From positions 1,067,931 through 1,131,930 of the forward strand of contig MNCI01000556.1 of assembly GCA_015680685.1 (NCBI GenBank): a stretch of DNA of 64,000 bases, written 5' to 3'. Both the position numbers and the translations under genes were made by a program. Source of the DNA: Gnetum montanum. Its lineage: Eukaryota; Streptophyta; Gnetopsida; Gnetales; Gnetaceae. This document shows, piece after piece, positions 23,276 through 34,479 of this stretch. Below the pieces are notes generated by a model. It worked only from the letters and a program-made list of their open reading frames with translations. It was not told the origin of the DNA and made no database searches. Position 1 is the first letter of the stretch; each line of letters starts with the position of its first letter.

Positions 23276-24640
23276 TCAAACTCTAGAGGATCTGCTCGAG
23301 AGACATCGACAAAGAATACAAAACACCATGAGAAACAAAACACCAACATTGCTCTCTAGTGGTCACTTAGATGTTGCTTTGCTACGATTGGGAGTGCTAG
23401 GATGGTCAAGTAAGTAAAAGGGGTAGACGATGGATTTGGGGAAATAGGTTTAGGAAAGGAAAAGATGTAACATAGTGCAGTTCCTCATCAAAGTACTTGT
23501 GAGGGATTCCAATGTGCATGGGCATCTTTCTTTGCTGACTTTTCCCCTTCCCTTGGAATGCTTAGAGATAGTCATTTTGCAATAGTTGTGCCATTTATTT
23601 TGGGCACCCTTTTTTCATTTTGAGCTCTTTTGCTCTTTTACTCTTTTGCACTTTTCTTTTACTATTTAGCCATGTTCACTTGCAAACAACCTTGTTGTTG
23701 CAAAACATGTGTTTCCTCCCTGAGATGAGTTGTCTTACATCCATGTGGGGCTTTCACCTACCTATAAATTCTTCCCGTGCGGCGAGTTGTGTTATGTGCA
23801 TAATGGACTTGGTGGTCATGTATGTGGGGGGAGAGGGTGGGGGATTTATATGCATTGGGAAAGTTTGTAAAAGAGGTGTGAAGGAAAAATGCGAGTATAA
23901 GAAGCAAGCTCAAGAGGGTTAGAAGGGAGGGTGGGATGTGCACTCGCAAGTAGCCAAGCTAGTCGGAACGATCACTTCAGAACGATGTAGTGTCCTGCTT
24001 TCCTGGCAAAATGCATCTCTAAGCGATGTCACCTTGGCCTGTATCCTGCAAACATAATAGAGAGAAAACCAAGAAAATGTAACCATGAAATGTAGTAAGG
24101 GAAAAGTCCACTTGCTTTAGACATTGCTGAAGTAATGAGCATTGTTGCTAAGGCATGCGACATCCAAAGTAGGAAGTCTAGCAGTGGTTTTGATAGTGAT
24201 AGACTGAAGGGGTTGGCATTGAAGAGGCTAGGAGTTGTGGTGATGCGAGTGCTTAGGATTTCCTGCCCAAGGAAAACATCATGCAGCTCAACTATATGAT
24301 GAGAAGCCTAATAGCTGAACGTCTTTTGGGCTTAGATGATGGCGAGGGCTAGAGGGTACCAACTCTGTGGCTAGGCCAAAATAGTGCTGGGACTCCAGCA
24401 GTAGACGTTGATGATAGGAGCTACTGCCAAGATGACTGGCTATGGTAGCGGTAGCTTCAAAAGGTCAGCAAGATGTCAGAAAACATCTCCAGAGGATCAA
24501 AAAGATGCTAGGGGTAGTGGCACTACATGTGTTCTAGAGGGTGTTTCCTTAGAAATGTGAAATGCATTCTAGAACTACAACATCCCACCCCATCTTATCA
24601 CTATGCATGCTCGCTTGTTTGTAGGATTGTGGATGTGAGC
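23276..24640 (-). other. A1 3' noncoding region (pol to PPT)
   Basis: About 1.4 kb with no coding signal in the element's orientation. The plus-strand frame at 23620-23922 is a chance frame: the same stretch in A2 (40740-41180) does not keep it. Confidence 0.75.
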
Positions 24641-24654
24641 TGAGAATGTTATGC

Positions 24655-24920
24655 TGTGAACTCAATTTAAGGTCTTGGTAGACCATCAGATGTACCTATT
24701 TAAGGTTCCAATAGATTGTGATGTACTATTTTAAGATCCTAGCAGATTGTTGTGCTAGTTTATCGTTGTAGAAGACGGTGGATGGGCCAGTTTAAGGTCA
24801 TAATGAACCATACTGTGGGTGCCAGTTTTACATCATAGCCCAATGACGTATTGTGCCAGTTTATAATCATAGAGAACTATCTGTGCTAGTTTATAGTCAT
24901 AGCAAACTATCTATGATGAC
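24655..24920 (-). repeat. Spacer minisatellite after A1 pol
   Basis: About eight diverged units of 30-40 bp on the minus strand, core CTATGACTATAAACTRGCAC. The matching block in A2 is 41840-42130, and B has one after pol at 60110-60470. The shared core across positions and families is (A)TGACNNTAAACT. Confidence 0.82.
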
Positions 24921-24932
24921 CTTGTTTTTACA

Positions 24933-27900
24933 TCAGACGTAGTATGGCTTGAGGTATAAGTGGTTCATAGGATTTGTAAACTCTTTGCCATCCATGTTGG
25001 CCAGTTTGAAGGCCCCATTCTCATAGGCTTTCATGACTATGAACGGACCTTCCCAGTTTTCTGAGAACATTTTTACATGTGCATGAATAGCTTTGAGAAC
25101 TAGGTCCCCATTTTTGATCAACCATTGATGTAGATTGAAACAATGCTTTTGCCGCTACTTGTCTTGGTACCATTCGATATGGCCAAGAGTTTGGGCACGC
25201 TCCTCCTCTATAAAGTTAAGGTCAATGATCCTTTACTCATCATTTTGAGCTTCATTCACGATGCTTGAAAGGATCATATGAAGTGATGGTACCTATAATT
25301 TAAGAGGTAACACTGCTTCAAATCCATAAACAAGGTTGTAGGGAGTCTTACCTATGGCTGTTCTGCATGTCATATGGTAAGCCCACAACATGTAGGGGAT
25401 TTGCTCATGCCATCGTCTCTTGCTATTGCTAAGAATCCTTTTGAGCAAGTTGATGATTTCCTTGTTTATTTTCTCTACTTAACAATTTTCATGTGGATAG
25501 TATGGCGATGAAAAGGATTGCTTGATGCCGAGGTTGCTAAAAAAAGGTTTTGGTTTGTGCACAACTAAACTGTGGCCCGTTGTCTATCACAATAGTTATG
25601 GGAAGACCAAACCTTGTTACTATGTTGTCTAGGATGAAGTGGAAAACCTATTCAGATGTAGTCTTCCTAAGGGGGATAGCCTCTACCCACTTTGTAAAGT
25701 ACTTAGTGGCAATGATGATTAAGCTATGTCTTGTGGAAGACTTAGCCATGATGGGTCCTATGATATCTACTTCTCAACATTGGAATGGCCACGTAATCTA
25801 TGTAGGATGTAACTCAGTAGGTGAGACATGTATAAGATTTGCATGATGTTGTCATGTATCACACATCCTAACTTTGGCAAGGCAATCTTGTTCAATGCAA
25901 GGCTAGTAGTACCCTAGGCATATGATCTTCTCTACCATAGCTATAGGGGCTCTATGTCCTCCACATAATCCCTCATGGATTTCTTTAACAATTTTTTTCA
26001 CTTCTTCCCCACCAACACAACTTAGTAGTATCCCATCAAAGGAGCATTTACATAGGGTGTTATCCCCTCTAGGGACATACTGTCAAGCTCGCTTTTAGAT
26101 CAAATCCATTTGAGTGGATGTCAAGCCATGTGGGGTTCACCATGTTGAAGATAGGCTTTAACGTTAGTGTACTACTCTTGGGTATTAGTAGTGTTGACAA
26201 CTGCAATGTGTGTTGCTTGGGTGATAGGATCAGTGCATTCTATTATTGAAGTAGGAAAAGTTGCAAATAGGCACAATGGCACATTCAATGCTAACGTGGC
26301 TAAGACATCTGCTACGGTATTCCCATAAGGCTATAAGTGTGAAGCTTTATAGGCATAGACGTTGGTAACCTGGTTGACAACAAGTTGGGAATCACCTCAG
26401 ATTGCCAAATGTTGGATCTCTAGTTCCTAAGCTGCTAAGAGCACCCTAAGGAGTCCTTCGTACTCAGCTACATTGTTTGTACAAAGGAACATAAAACGGT
26501 AAGATAAAGGATAAATATCCCCTAAGGGAAATGTAATGATGGTAGCAACACTACCACCTCTCGTAGTTGAGGCACCATCAAAATGCAAAGTGGCCTTGAA
26601 GTGTAATGGCATAGGATTAATGATGTTGACATGTTTGTCGGGGAACTTTGGCTATATCGTTGTCTGATCATCGATGGGTGAAGTTATGAGCTGTGTAGCT
26701 ATTGTTTGTCCCTTTGTCAATGATTGGGATACATAGTGTAAATCAAATTCCACTATTATAGCTTTCCATTGGGCTATCCTACTGCTCGTATAAATTATTT
26801 GTGATAGCTCGAAGTATGTTGCTCTTGCATATGATATTAACCTTGCTACAGAACACGTAATGTCTTCAGCTTTTTAGTGCAAACACTAAAGAGAGATAAT
26901 TTCTTTCTACTTCATTATACTTTTCCTCATAAGCTATTAGTGCATGGCTTATGTAATAAACCAAGATTTCAGAATCATCATCTTTCTTCTGGCATAACAA
27001 TGCTGCAATAGATGTGCCCAAAGTGGTGAGGTAGATGTAGAAAGGCTTATTCCTCTATGGTGGGTAAATAGTTGGGAGGTGCAAAAGCTCTTTCTTTAAG
27101 TCATTGAAGACTTGTTGACATTATTTTATCCACTCGAAGTTGACCCCCTTCTTTAGTAGGTGTTGCATGAGGTTTAACTTGTTGGTCAACCTCGCTATAA
27201 ACCTTCTGATAAACTGTATTCTGCCTTGCAACTGGTGCAATTCTTTAATGTTGTTAGGTGGTGCTACGTTAATGATGGGTTTATCTTTGTCAGGGTTCAC
27301 TCTCGTATTCTAGCTTCCAATACTACAAACCCTAGCATGCATTTGGTTTTAACCCCAAAACCACATGTCCTTGGGTTGAGACGCAAGTCATGCCTATGAC
27401 AACATTTGAGAACTACATCTAGATCATTGGGATGATCAATAGCTCCCTTAGATTTGACTGCTATGTCATCCACGTAATTGTTTAGTCTCTCCAAGAGATA
27501 ATTGCTAAAAATGTACATAATGGAATGTTGATAGGTTGCTCCGGTGTTTTTGAGTCCAAAGGGCATCATGGTGTAATAAAAGGTTCCCCAAGGGGTCATG
27601 AAAGTAGTTGTTAACTGATGCTCTGGGTTGATGCGTATCTAGTTGGAGCCTGAGAACCCATCCATAAAGGACAGTAAAGCATGACCAGTGGTAGTGTTAA
27701 TAAGTTGATCAATACTTGCTAATGGGAAATCATCTTTAATCATTGCTTTATTCAGATCTCGAAAGTCTATACAAATTTGTATACCTCCCATTTTCTTAGA
27801 GACTACAATGATGTTAAACACCCACTCCGAGCAATCGATCACGTGAATGAAACTAGCTTGATACAGCTTGGTGATTTCATCACATACAACTAGTGTAATT

Positions 27901-28335
27901 TCCGGTTTGATTTTTCAAGCCTTTTTTTGACTGCCTTGATACATGGATCTAAGACAATGTTATGTTGTGTGAGCCGTGGGTCTAGGCCTAGCATGTTATT
28001 ATAGGACCATGCAAACACTTTCATATTATCTTGGAGAACCTTAGATATGTCCTTTTGCATTTGTGAATCTAGGAGGAAGCTAAGTTTTAATGTCTTTATT
28101 TCCCCCTAGATGTAGTTACAGGTGTTTCAATGAGAGGGTCCTCAGTCATATCCCCAACATCTAAGTCTAAGGCTTGGATCAGATGTTCGGGCTAATCTAT
28201 GGATGTTTCCAAGGATGCTATGGTGTTGTCAGTAGATGATTCCCAGTCTATTGATTCTGAGTTTAGGTATCTCATGAGCTTTCCATGAGGACTTGTCAGG
28301 GTTAAAAGTGAATGTAGATCATCGTGCATGGCCAT
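24933..28335 (-). pseudogene. A1 pol: RT, RNase H, second RNase H, integrase, broken
   Basis: Replication polyprotein of a Tat element. The start chosen is ATG at 28335 (MAMHDDLHSLL), 11 nt after a polypyrimidine-AG sequence. RT spans about 27900-27290: GGIQICIDFRDLNKA, MTPWGTFYYTMMPFGLKNTG, and an intact YVDD in NNYVDDIAVKSK. RNase H follows at 27100-26680. The second RNase H is at 26612-26350 with FDGAST and CTNNVAEYEGLLR. Integrase spans about 26000-24933 and ends GAFKLANMDGKE and MNHLYLKPYYV. Stops and some shifts occur throughout, so it is inactive. Homologous to A2 pol and, more distantly, to B pol. Confidence 0.92.
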
Positions 28336-28469
28336 TTTTATTAAACCTATCACAATAGGAAAAAATACCAAGTCAAGTGATACCTATTTGTAGCAACAAT
28401 ACTTAATAAATGTTTGTAAAGTACTAATGCAACATGAGGTAATCGTAAATTACTATGTAAACTTTGCAA

Positions 28470-28800
28470 GTTGCTAGTTTCAAGTCTTAGCAGACCACAA
28501 TCATGTACAACCTATACATCAGAATTTCCAGTTTAAGGTCTTAGTGGATCGTTAACAGGTTTGAGAATGTGAGGGGCATTAACTTTGATAGTTTAAGATC
28601 ATAGTAGACTGTAACGATACAGAGTTTGGTCTAAGATATCAAATAAATGCTAAAATTTCTACGTTAAGGTCTTAGTGGATCATCATCAAAATACATTGTA
28701 GGTTGACATTAACCATAATGATGTAAAACTTGTTTAAAATATGAGATAGACATTAAAATTTCTAGTTTAAGGTCATAGCAGATTGTTAACGAGTTTAAAG
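28470..28800 (-). repeat. Spacer minisatellite before A1 pol
   Basis: Units of the form agtttaaggtcttagcagac (plus strand) recur about every 60-90 bp between the antisense gene promoter and pol. The same arrangement appears at 63915-64000 in A2 and at 56285-56535 in B. Confidence 0.8.
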
Positions 28801-28915
28801 TTTGGTGGGCGTACTACTGTTACACTGTAATGGGATTTTGCTATAATGATGCTATGCTATAGGGGTGTCCCTTATTACTCAGGATACAAGAATGCCAAGT
28901 TTTCACCACATCAAC

Positions 28916-28923
28916 TATAAATA
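28916..28923 (+). promoter_or_regulatory. TATA box of the A1 antisense gene
   Basis: CTATAAATAGGGG on the plus strand, 133 nt upstream of the first ATG of the antisense gene. Element B has CTATATATAGGGC at the matching place on its minus strand (56069-56062). Preservation in two diverged families supports a real promoter. Confidence 0.72.
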
Positions 28924-29055
28924 GGGGTTTACCCCTGGTAAACTTGTCATTTTCATTGTCAGAGCCCAGATTCCATACTCAGAGCGTAGCACAATTACGT
29001 AGAGAGACAACGAACTAGTGTAGCATAGTAGTTGATAGAATTCGCAAGTGAGATA

Positions 29056-32000
29056 ATGGCACCCAAAGGTGAACGCAAGCACCGAGGTCTTGCCAAGGTA
29101 GACGAGATGAAGGACACTTTGGGATGCCTATCCAAGGTGTGCATTGAAGTGCAGGAGGAGGCTTCGTCTACTCAGTAAGTCACTACGCTACCCTTATTTT
29201 CTTTAGGTGATGAATCGAGTTAGATCTGTGGTTGTGGTGAAATTTGCATCTATTGTTACTATTTTGGTTATCCTTTTGGCCACTACGTTGTCATTGTTGC
29301 TAGTTGGCCAATGGTCATATGGATGCTATGCTATGGCAGGATGCAGCATTGCTCTAGCTGCCATTGTTAAGAATGATGACTAATTTGTTGCGAGGGTTTT
29401 TGTGGTTCTGGGAAGCGTAGTGCATGCTTGGCGTAGTATATCATCCTTAGAAGGCTTTAGTTATCTACAAGATTTTTTATGGCAGCGTGATGCATGTTTA
29501 GCGTAATGTGGCGCAAGTTATTTCATGTGGCAAGATAGGATTGGGATGGTGGGGCACTTTGAATTCTTCCTCATCTATGCTATTTAAGGTTGCAATGTTT
29601 TTTTTTTGTTTCTATTACGCTATGCCATTTTGTCATAAGGCCTTTAGGCCATGATATTGGTCGTATTGCATTGCTATGTTGTTGAACCTGTAACATTGTT
29701 ACATTGTTAAATTTTTTTTACTATCAAGTTTGTAATGTCCCCATGCCTATTATAGTGGTATGTTTGTTATATTGTCACATGCCTACCTAGGCTTATTCAT
29801 TTACTGTCTTGCTACGCTGTGCATATCGCAGTTGTCACCTTTAAACGAGAGTCTAACTATTATGTTGCATGCCTTTTATGTTATGTTGTGTAGCTCATAA
29901 CTATTACCATAATGCACCATCACCATTGTTACACTGTGCGGGGTTTGATGACTACGCTATGCTACAAGTGACACTATTATGTTGCCTATATTGTTTAACT
30001 TTGTTTTATGTTAAAGAGGAATTTGCATCTAGAAGATCATGCTACGCTACATGCAAAGAGAGGGTCAAGCTACGCTATATGTAAACAGATGATTATGCTA
30101 TGCTATGTGTAAACTTCACTCAAACATAGTGTTAACGTTTGATACTTTATCATGCAAGGTCATGTTGAAATCCATCCTGATTGTCCTTGAGGTGGTTGGA
30201 TTCTTGTGCTGCCTCAGTGAACTTGTGGCCAACATCCCTCCTCCCCATGCACCTGTGGGATAGTAGGTAGCTTAGTTCTAGGAGGGTGTGCAAGAATTCT
30301 TATAGATCCTCCTCCACTATTTCAGTGTGATCATGTGGTCACACCTATCAGTCGAGACAATAATTGCAATTACAGAAACACTGTTGCTTGTTGCCTGAGG
30401 TGAATCAGGGCATTCTAAAGTTCCTGTCGGATGGGGTGAATAGAGGTGAAGGTGCAGCAGGTTCCAAAAAGTGCCCAAAATGCTTGAGGCACTTAAGTTG
30501 GATCTGGAAAATGCCTAAGTACAAATGCTACCACTTATATAACATATTATATGTTTCCTGTCACATGGGCTCTTGTTTTCAGAACCCACTTGGAACCGTT
30601 TATTATGCTGACAGGTGAGTTCTGTGAAGGTATTTTAACATGTTATATAATCTATGTTATGCTAGACAGAGGTGTTAACTACATTTTTTATGTATTTCCA
30701 AGTTTTATATTGATAGGAATGGTCTTCACGGTGATACAGATGCCTTGGCATTGGCACAAATGACCTTGTAGTAATTCTCCTCTTCCGGGAACATGCACAC
30801 CGACGTAATAGGACAACTTGGGCTTGAGTTTACAACCTATCCAACATGTTATTCCCAATTTTATGGGAAGTGTAGGGAAGTAGGTTGATTGGATAGAGAG
30901 TGGGCATCCCTCAGACCGCTCACCATCGAAGATGTGCTACTGGAGCTCCCACCATTTTCAATGCCATTTAAACCTAGTACGCTAAGCTATGAATTCGTTG
31001 TAATGTGTTTGAGTGATGATGTTATTTCATTATTTTTCTTTTTTTTTCTAACTTTCTCTTTTTGTTGTTTTGCAAACTATTACAGTGGTGACAGAGTCCT
31101 AAGAGGTCACTATGATCACCTCTAGGAATAATGAAACCAACCTCTTTTTCAAGTATAGGGAGGTGGAGGAGACACAACGTTGGCTTTGCAATGGGGCCCC
31201 AGCTGCCCTTGTCCACAACCTTCAGGAGGTTGGGCTCATGGACTTATTTTTAGCTATAAACCCAAGCATCTCACCTACTAAAATGCTTTCCCTAGCTAAC
31301 TCCTTTATCGAGAAGGTTGAACACTTTTGTACACGGTTTCACGGTGTACTGGTGGTGTTTGAAATTAATGATAAACTATTTGTGGATATTTTTGATGTCC
31401 CTTCTGATGTTCTCCCTGTGGGAAAAAATCTAGGAAAGATGTGAACCATCAATAGGACATTGAGAAGTGGTGAGGGTCGACAAAGGACCGAAAGGGGATC
31501 TATATTGAAAAGGTCAAGTGTGATTTACCCTATCTTCCATGCCCATGCCTTCCCCAAGCTTCTTTCCCAAGGGAAAATCCTTGGAGTGGAGAAAGCTTGG
31601 ATAATGAGGGATGTCATGGAAGAAGGGACTTGCTACAACTGGGCCAAGTACCTTTCTGAAGGCTTGCAGGTTGAAATGGTCAAACTTCATAGGAAGATTG
31701 AGTCCCATTTCAATGTAAAATACACCTTGTTTGTAGCCTACCTATGACACTTTGTGGAATTCTTGGTAGTCCGCGACACTTTGTAAAATACACCTTGTTT
31801 GTAGCCTACCTGTGACAAGACCATGCTCAGATTTTCAAACCATGGATTTGCCAAGTTATCCATACCACATGATCCCAAGATCCCTAAGAGGCTATTGGGT
31901 AATCATTTTTCATAACGACAAGGGATTGGGTGGCACACACCTTCCTTTCCAAGGACAACATGGGAGAGGCACCCCCCATTAACATGGGCAGCATGAAAAA

Positions 32001-33913
32001 AGGAGGATGGCTCATTGTAGAGACCATGATGACTATGTTATAATGCAAGAAATCTCGCCTTATTGAAGAGCCTCCTTGTACAAATGAGAAGAGGGGAAAG
32101 AAGTTGCAACTCAGAATTCGCAAAGTGTAGTCCCAAATTGGTAAGTATGCTTAACTATTTAGTTAACAGTTACTACACTATGCTACGCTAGGTAGCATTG
32201 CATAGCGTAGCATCTATTCTAAGCTGGTATACCTTGCTTACTGTAATTCTGGTTTATTAGCAGAGGAAAGAGAAGAGAAAGGAGAAGAAGAGGTTCTAGC
32301 CCATGGAATAGGGGTGACTGGTGAAGATGAAGAGGCCTTGGCCATAGAGAAAAGGGTCCTGGATGATGAAGAAGGGGCCCCTACTACAAAAGAAAGGGCC
32401 TCGGATAGTGAGGAAGAGGCCCCTGCTAATGAAGAGGAGGCCTTGGCCGATGAGGAGGAGGCCTTTGCCAATCAGGAAGGGGCCACTATTGATGATCATT
32501 TTGTTGAGTGAAATTTAGTATTGGAGGTGAATATGAGTGTAGAAGATGCTGCTATGTTGTTGGGTCAGCTAGAAAGAGAGGGGCTCCACTTTGACACTAG
32601 TAAGTTTAACCTCTTGTTTGATAATGTGTCGATGGACGACCCCCATGCTATCACCCCTGAGGGTTTGCTAGGTGGGAGCTTTACATTGTCATTTACATTG
32701 TTCATCAACTTTGTTGTAGTAGATACTACTATCGATAGTCCCAGCCCTTCTTCGATCCTTCTCTGACCATGGACCAAGACCCTTGACAAATTCACTTTTA
32801 TGGAGGGGGTAGTCGATGACATGATTGACCATCTGAGGTAGATCAATCTAGAAATTGGTAAGTTAAAGTTGCTATGCTAGGCTTCCTACATTTTTATAGT
32901 TTCACTATGACACTATGACTGATACCCTTCTATGTGCATTTGGTAGCTTCTCGCTTCAAGTGGAACCCCAAGCTGGTGGTTGAGGTCGATGCCGTACCTG
33001 AATTTGCACAAGAGGTAACCGAAGTATCTTATCACATATATGAAAAAGCAAGAAAATGTACATTGTACTCGGTATGCTCCCTGTGGGAGTACATGCATGT
33101 AAATGAAGACCTCTGGAAATGAGTGAAAATGATTGAAAAGGAGAAGACCAAATTAACTGCTGAGGTGGGGGATTTGCAATCTAGGAATGAATTCCTGTTG
33201 GCCTAGGAAACTAACGATGGAAGTTGGTGTATAGTTTTCATCGACTATGCAAGATATTGGATGACCATGCAATGCAACAATGAATCCACACGTAAAATAA
33301 TTGAATAACACATTCAAATGGACCTTCTACCCCAAAAGAACCAAGATTGGAAGGATTATAGTGTGAATGTTTACGAGTGGGGGCAGGCATAGAAAAATCA
33401 CAAACACATGTATAAATTGGAATGTGTCATCTACCGTAAATAGTATCAGGATACTTCAGTCAAGTTGCATACCCATGAGCTATTCCTTGACGTTATTGGA
33501 ACTTTTGGATCTTATGATAGGTTCATGCAACAAGTGATAGTCGGTAACTCTCTTGAAAGGGAGATGACTCTACCCACAGGCAAGACCACCACTACCACCT
33601 TTTCTCTAGGATCAACCAGATGGATAGCTATAGAAAAGGAGAAGGTTGTAGCAAGCACTGATATGGGAGACAGGAATTGGACTAACATCATTGAGTAGGA
33701 GATCTTACAATGTCTCATAACTAGCATGGATTGGATACCCCCTGATATGCGGGGCCATCTCGCATCATTCATCTTTTGTGGTGTATAGTTTATTTTATAA
33801 AAGCCTTTATTGTAGCTTTAACTAATTTTTTTATATTCTTTGTGGTGCAGGATCCAAACAAAAACATAGGACCCAATGAAGCAAGGGATAATGATGCAGG
33901 TGAAGACTCATAG
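29056..33913 (+). pseudogene. Antisense intron-containing gene of A1 (FCP1-like N-part), broken
   Basis: Gene opposite to gag and pol, between them. Proposed exons: 29056-29174, 30159-30614, 30717-30999, 31086-32140, 32264-32662, 32723-32857, 32947-33780, 33851-33913, with GT..AG introns. Exon 1 reads MAPKGERKHRGLAKVDEMK. Exon 2 carries an FCP1/NIF-like segment (LIVLEVVGFL; EFL...FSVIMWSHLS) and exon 2-3 FQNPLGTVYYAD and GDTDALALAQ. Exon 4 has QRWLCNGAPAALVHNLQE and an internal 68-bp duplication (31715/31783). Exon 5 is a Glu-rich acidic run, exon 6 contains PWTKTLDKFTFMEGVVDDM, and exon 7 looks coiled-coil rich. The last exon ends DAGEDS. Several stops and at least one one-base shift (exon 2 entry) break it. 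The exon plan matches element B; the boundary of exon 3 is the least certain. Confidence 0.75.
29186..30115. repeat. TACGCT-motif repeats inside intron 1 of the A1 antisense gene
   Basis: Scattered GCTACGCTA and GCTATGCTA words, ending with three near-tandem units of 28-29 bp at about 30038-30105. A further palindrome of the same kind lies in intron 4 at 32170-32213. No coding content. Confidence 0.75.
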
Positions 33914-34079
33914 TGTAGCAGTGGGGAATTTTATTCTTTCCTTTGAATTTAACAAAAAATTTGTAAAAATTATTGATTGATACTGAATGAAGAATGGAAT
34001 ATGACGAGATATATTTCATTTTGGCTAATCCATTGTATTATTTTTGTTCTTTGTCCTTTTGAGCTCCTTGGGAGCTCCT

Positions 34080-34310
34080 TGTTTTAGTTTTAGGCCATTT
34101 CGGGCCGTTACAATAGTTTAAGGCCATTTTGGACAGTTTCTTAATGATGATTTTTTTATTTTTATTTTTATTGTCAATGTCTCGAAGTAATGAAATTACT
34201 AGTTTTAGGCCTTAGTTGGCCATAGTGGTAGTTTAAGACCATTCCAGGCTATCGTGGGGTGGTAATAAAAAATATTTGCTAGTTTTAGGCCTTAGTGGGA
34301 TGCAGTGTTA
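34080..34310 (-). repeat. Spacer minisatellite after A1 gag-protease
   Basis: Units such as agttttaggccttagttggc and agtttaaggccattttggac (plus strand) between the 3' end of gag-protease and the 3' end of the antisense gene. Same core as B 50650-50930. Confidence 0.8.
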
Positions 34311-34479
34311 TGTAAATAATGGACGTAACCTAGACAATGTAAACAATGAGAAAGATGTTAGTGTAAATAATGAATACGAAGTAAACAATGTGACTAGTGG
34401 ATGTATCATTGATGCAAGTAGTAATCATGGTGGGAGCAATGATGTGGTTATGCTAACGTAAGCAATGATCACTCTTATA

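Noticed and set aside
23620-23922. 100-codon plus-strand frame with a hydrophobic start
   Set aside because: It lies in the 3' noncoding region of A1, and the equivalent stretch of A2 does not keep the frame.
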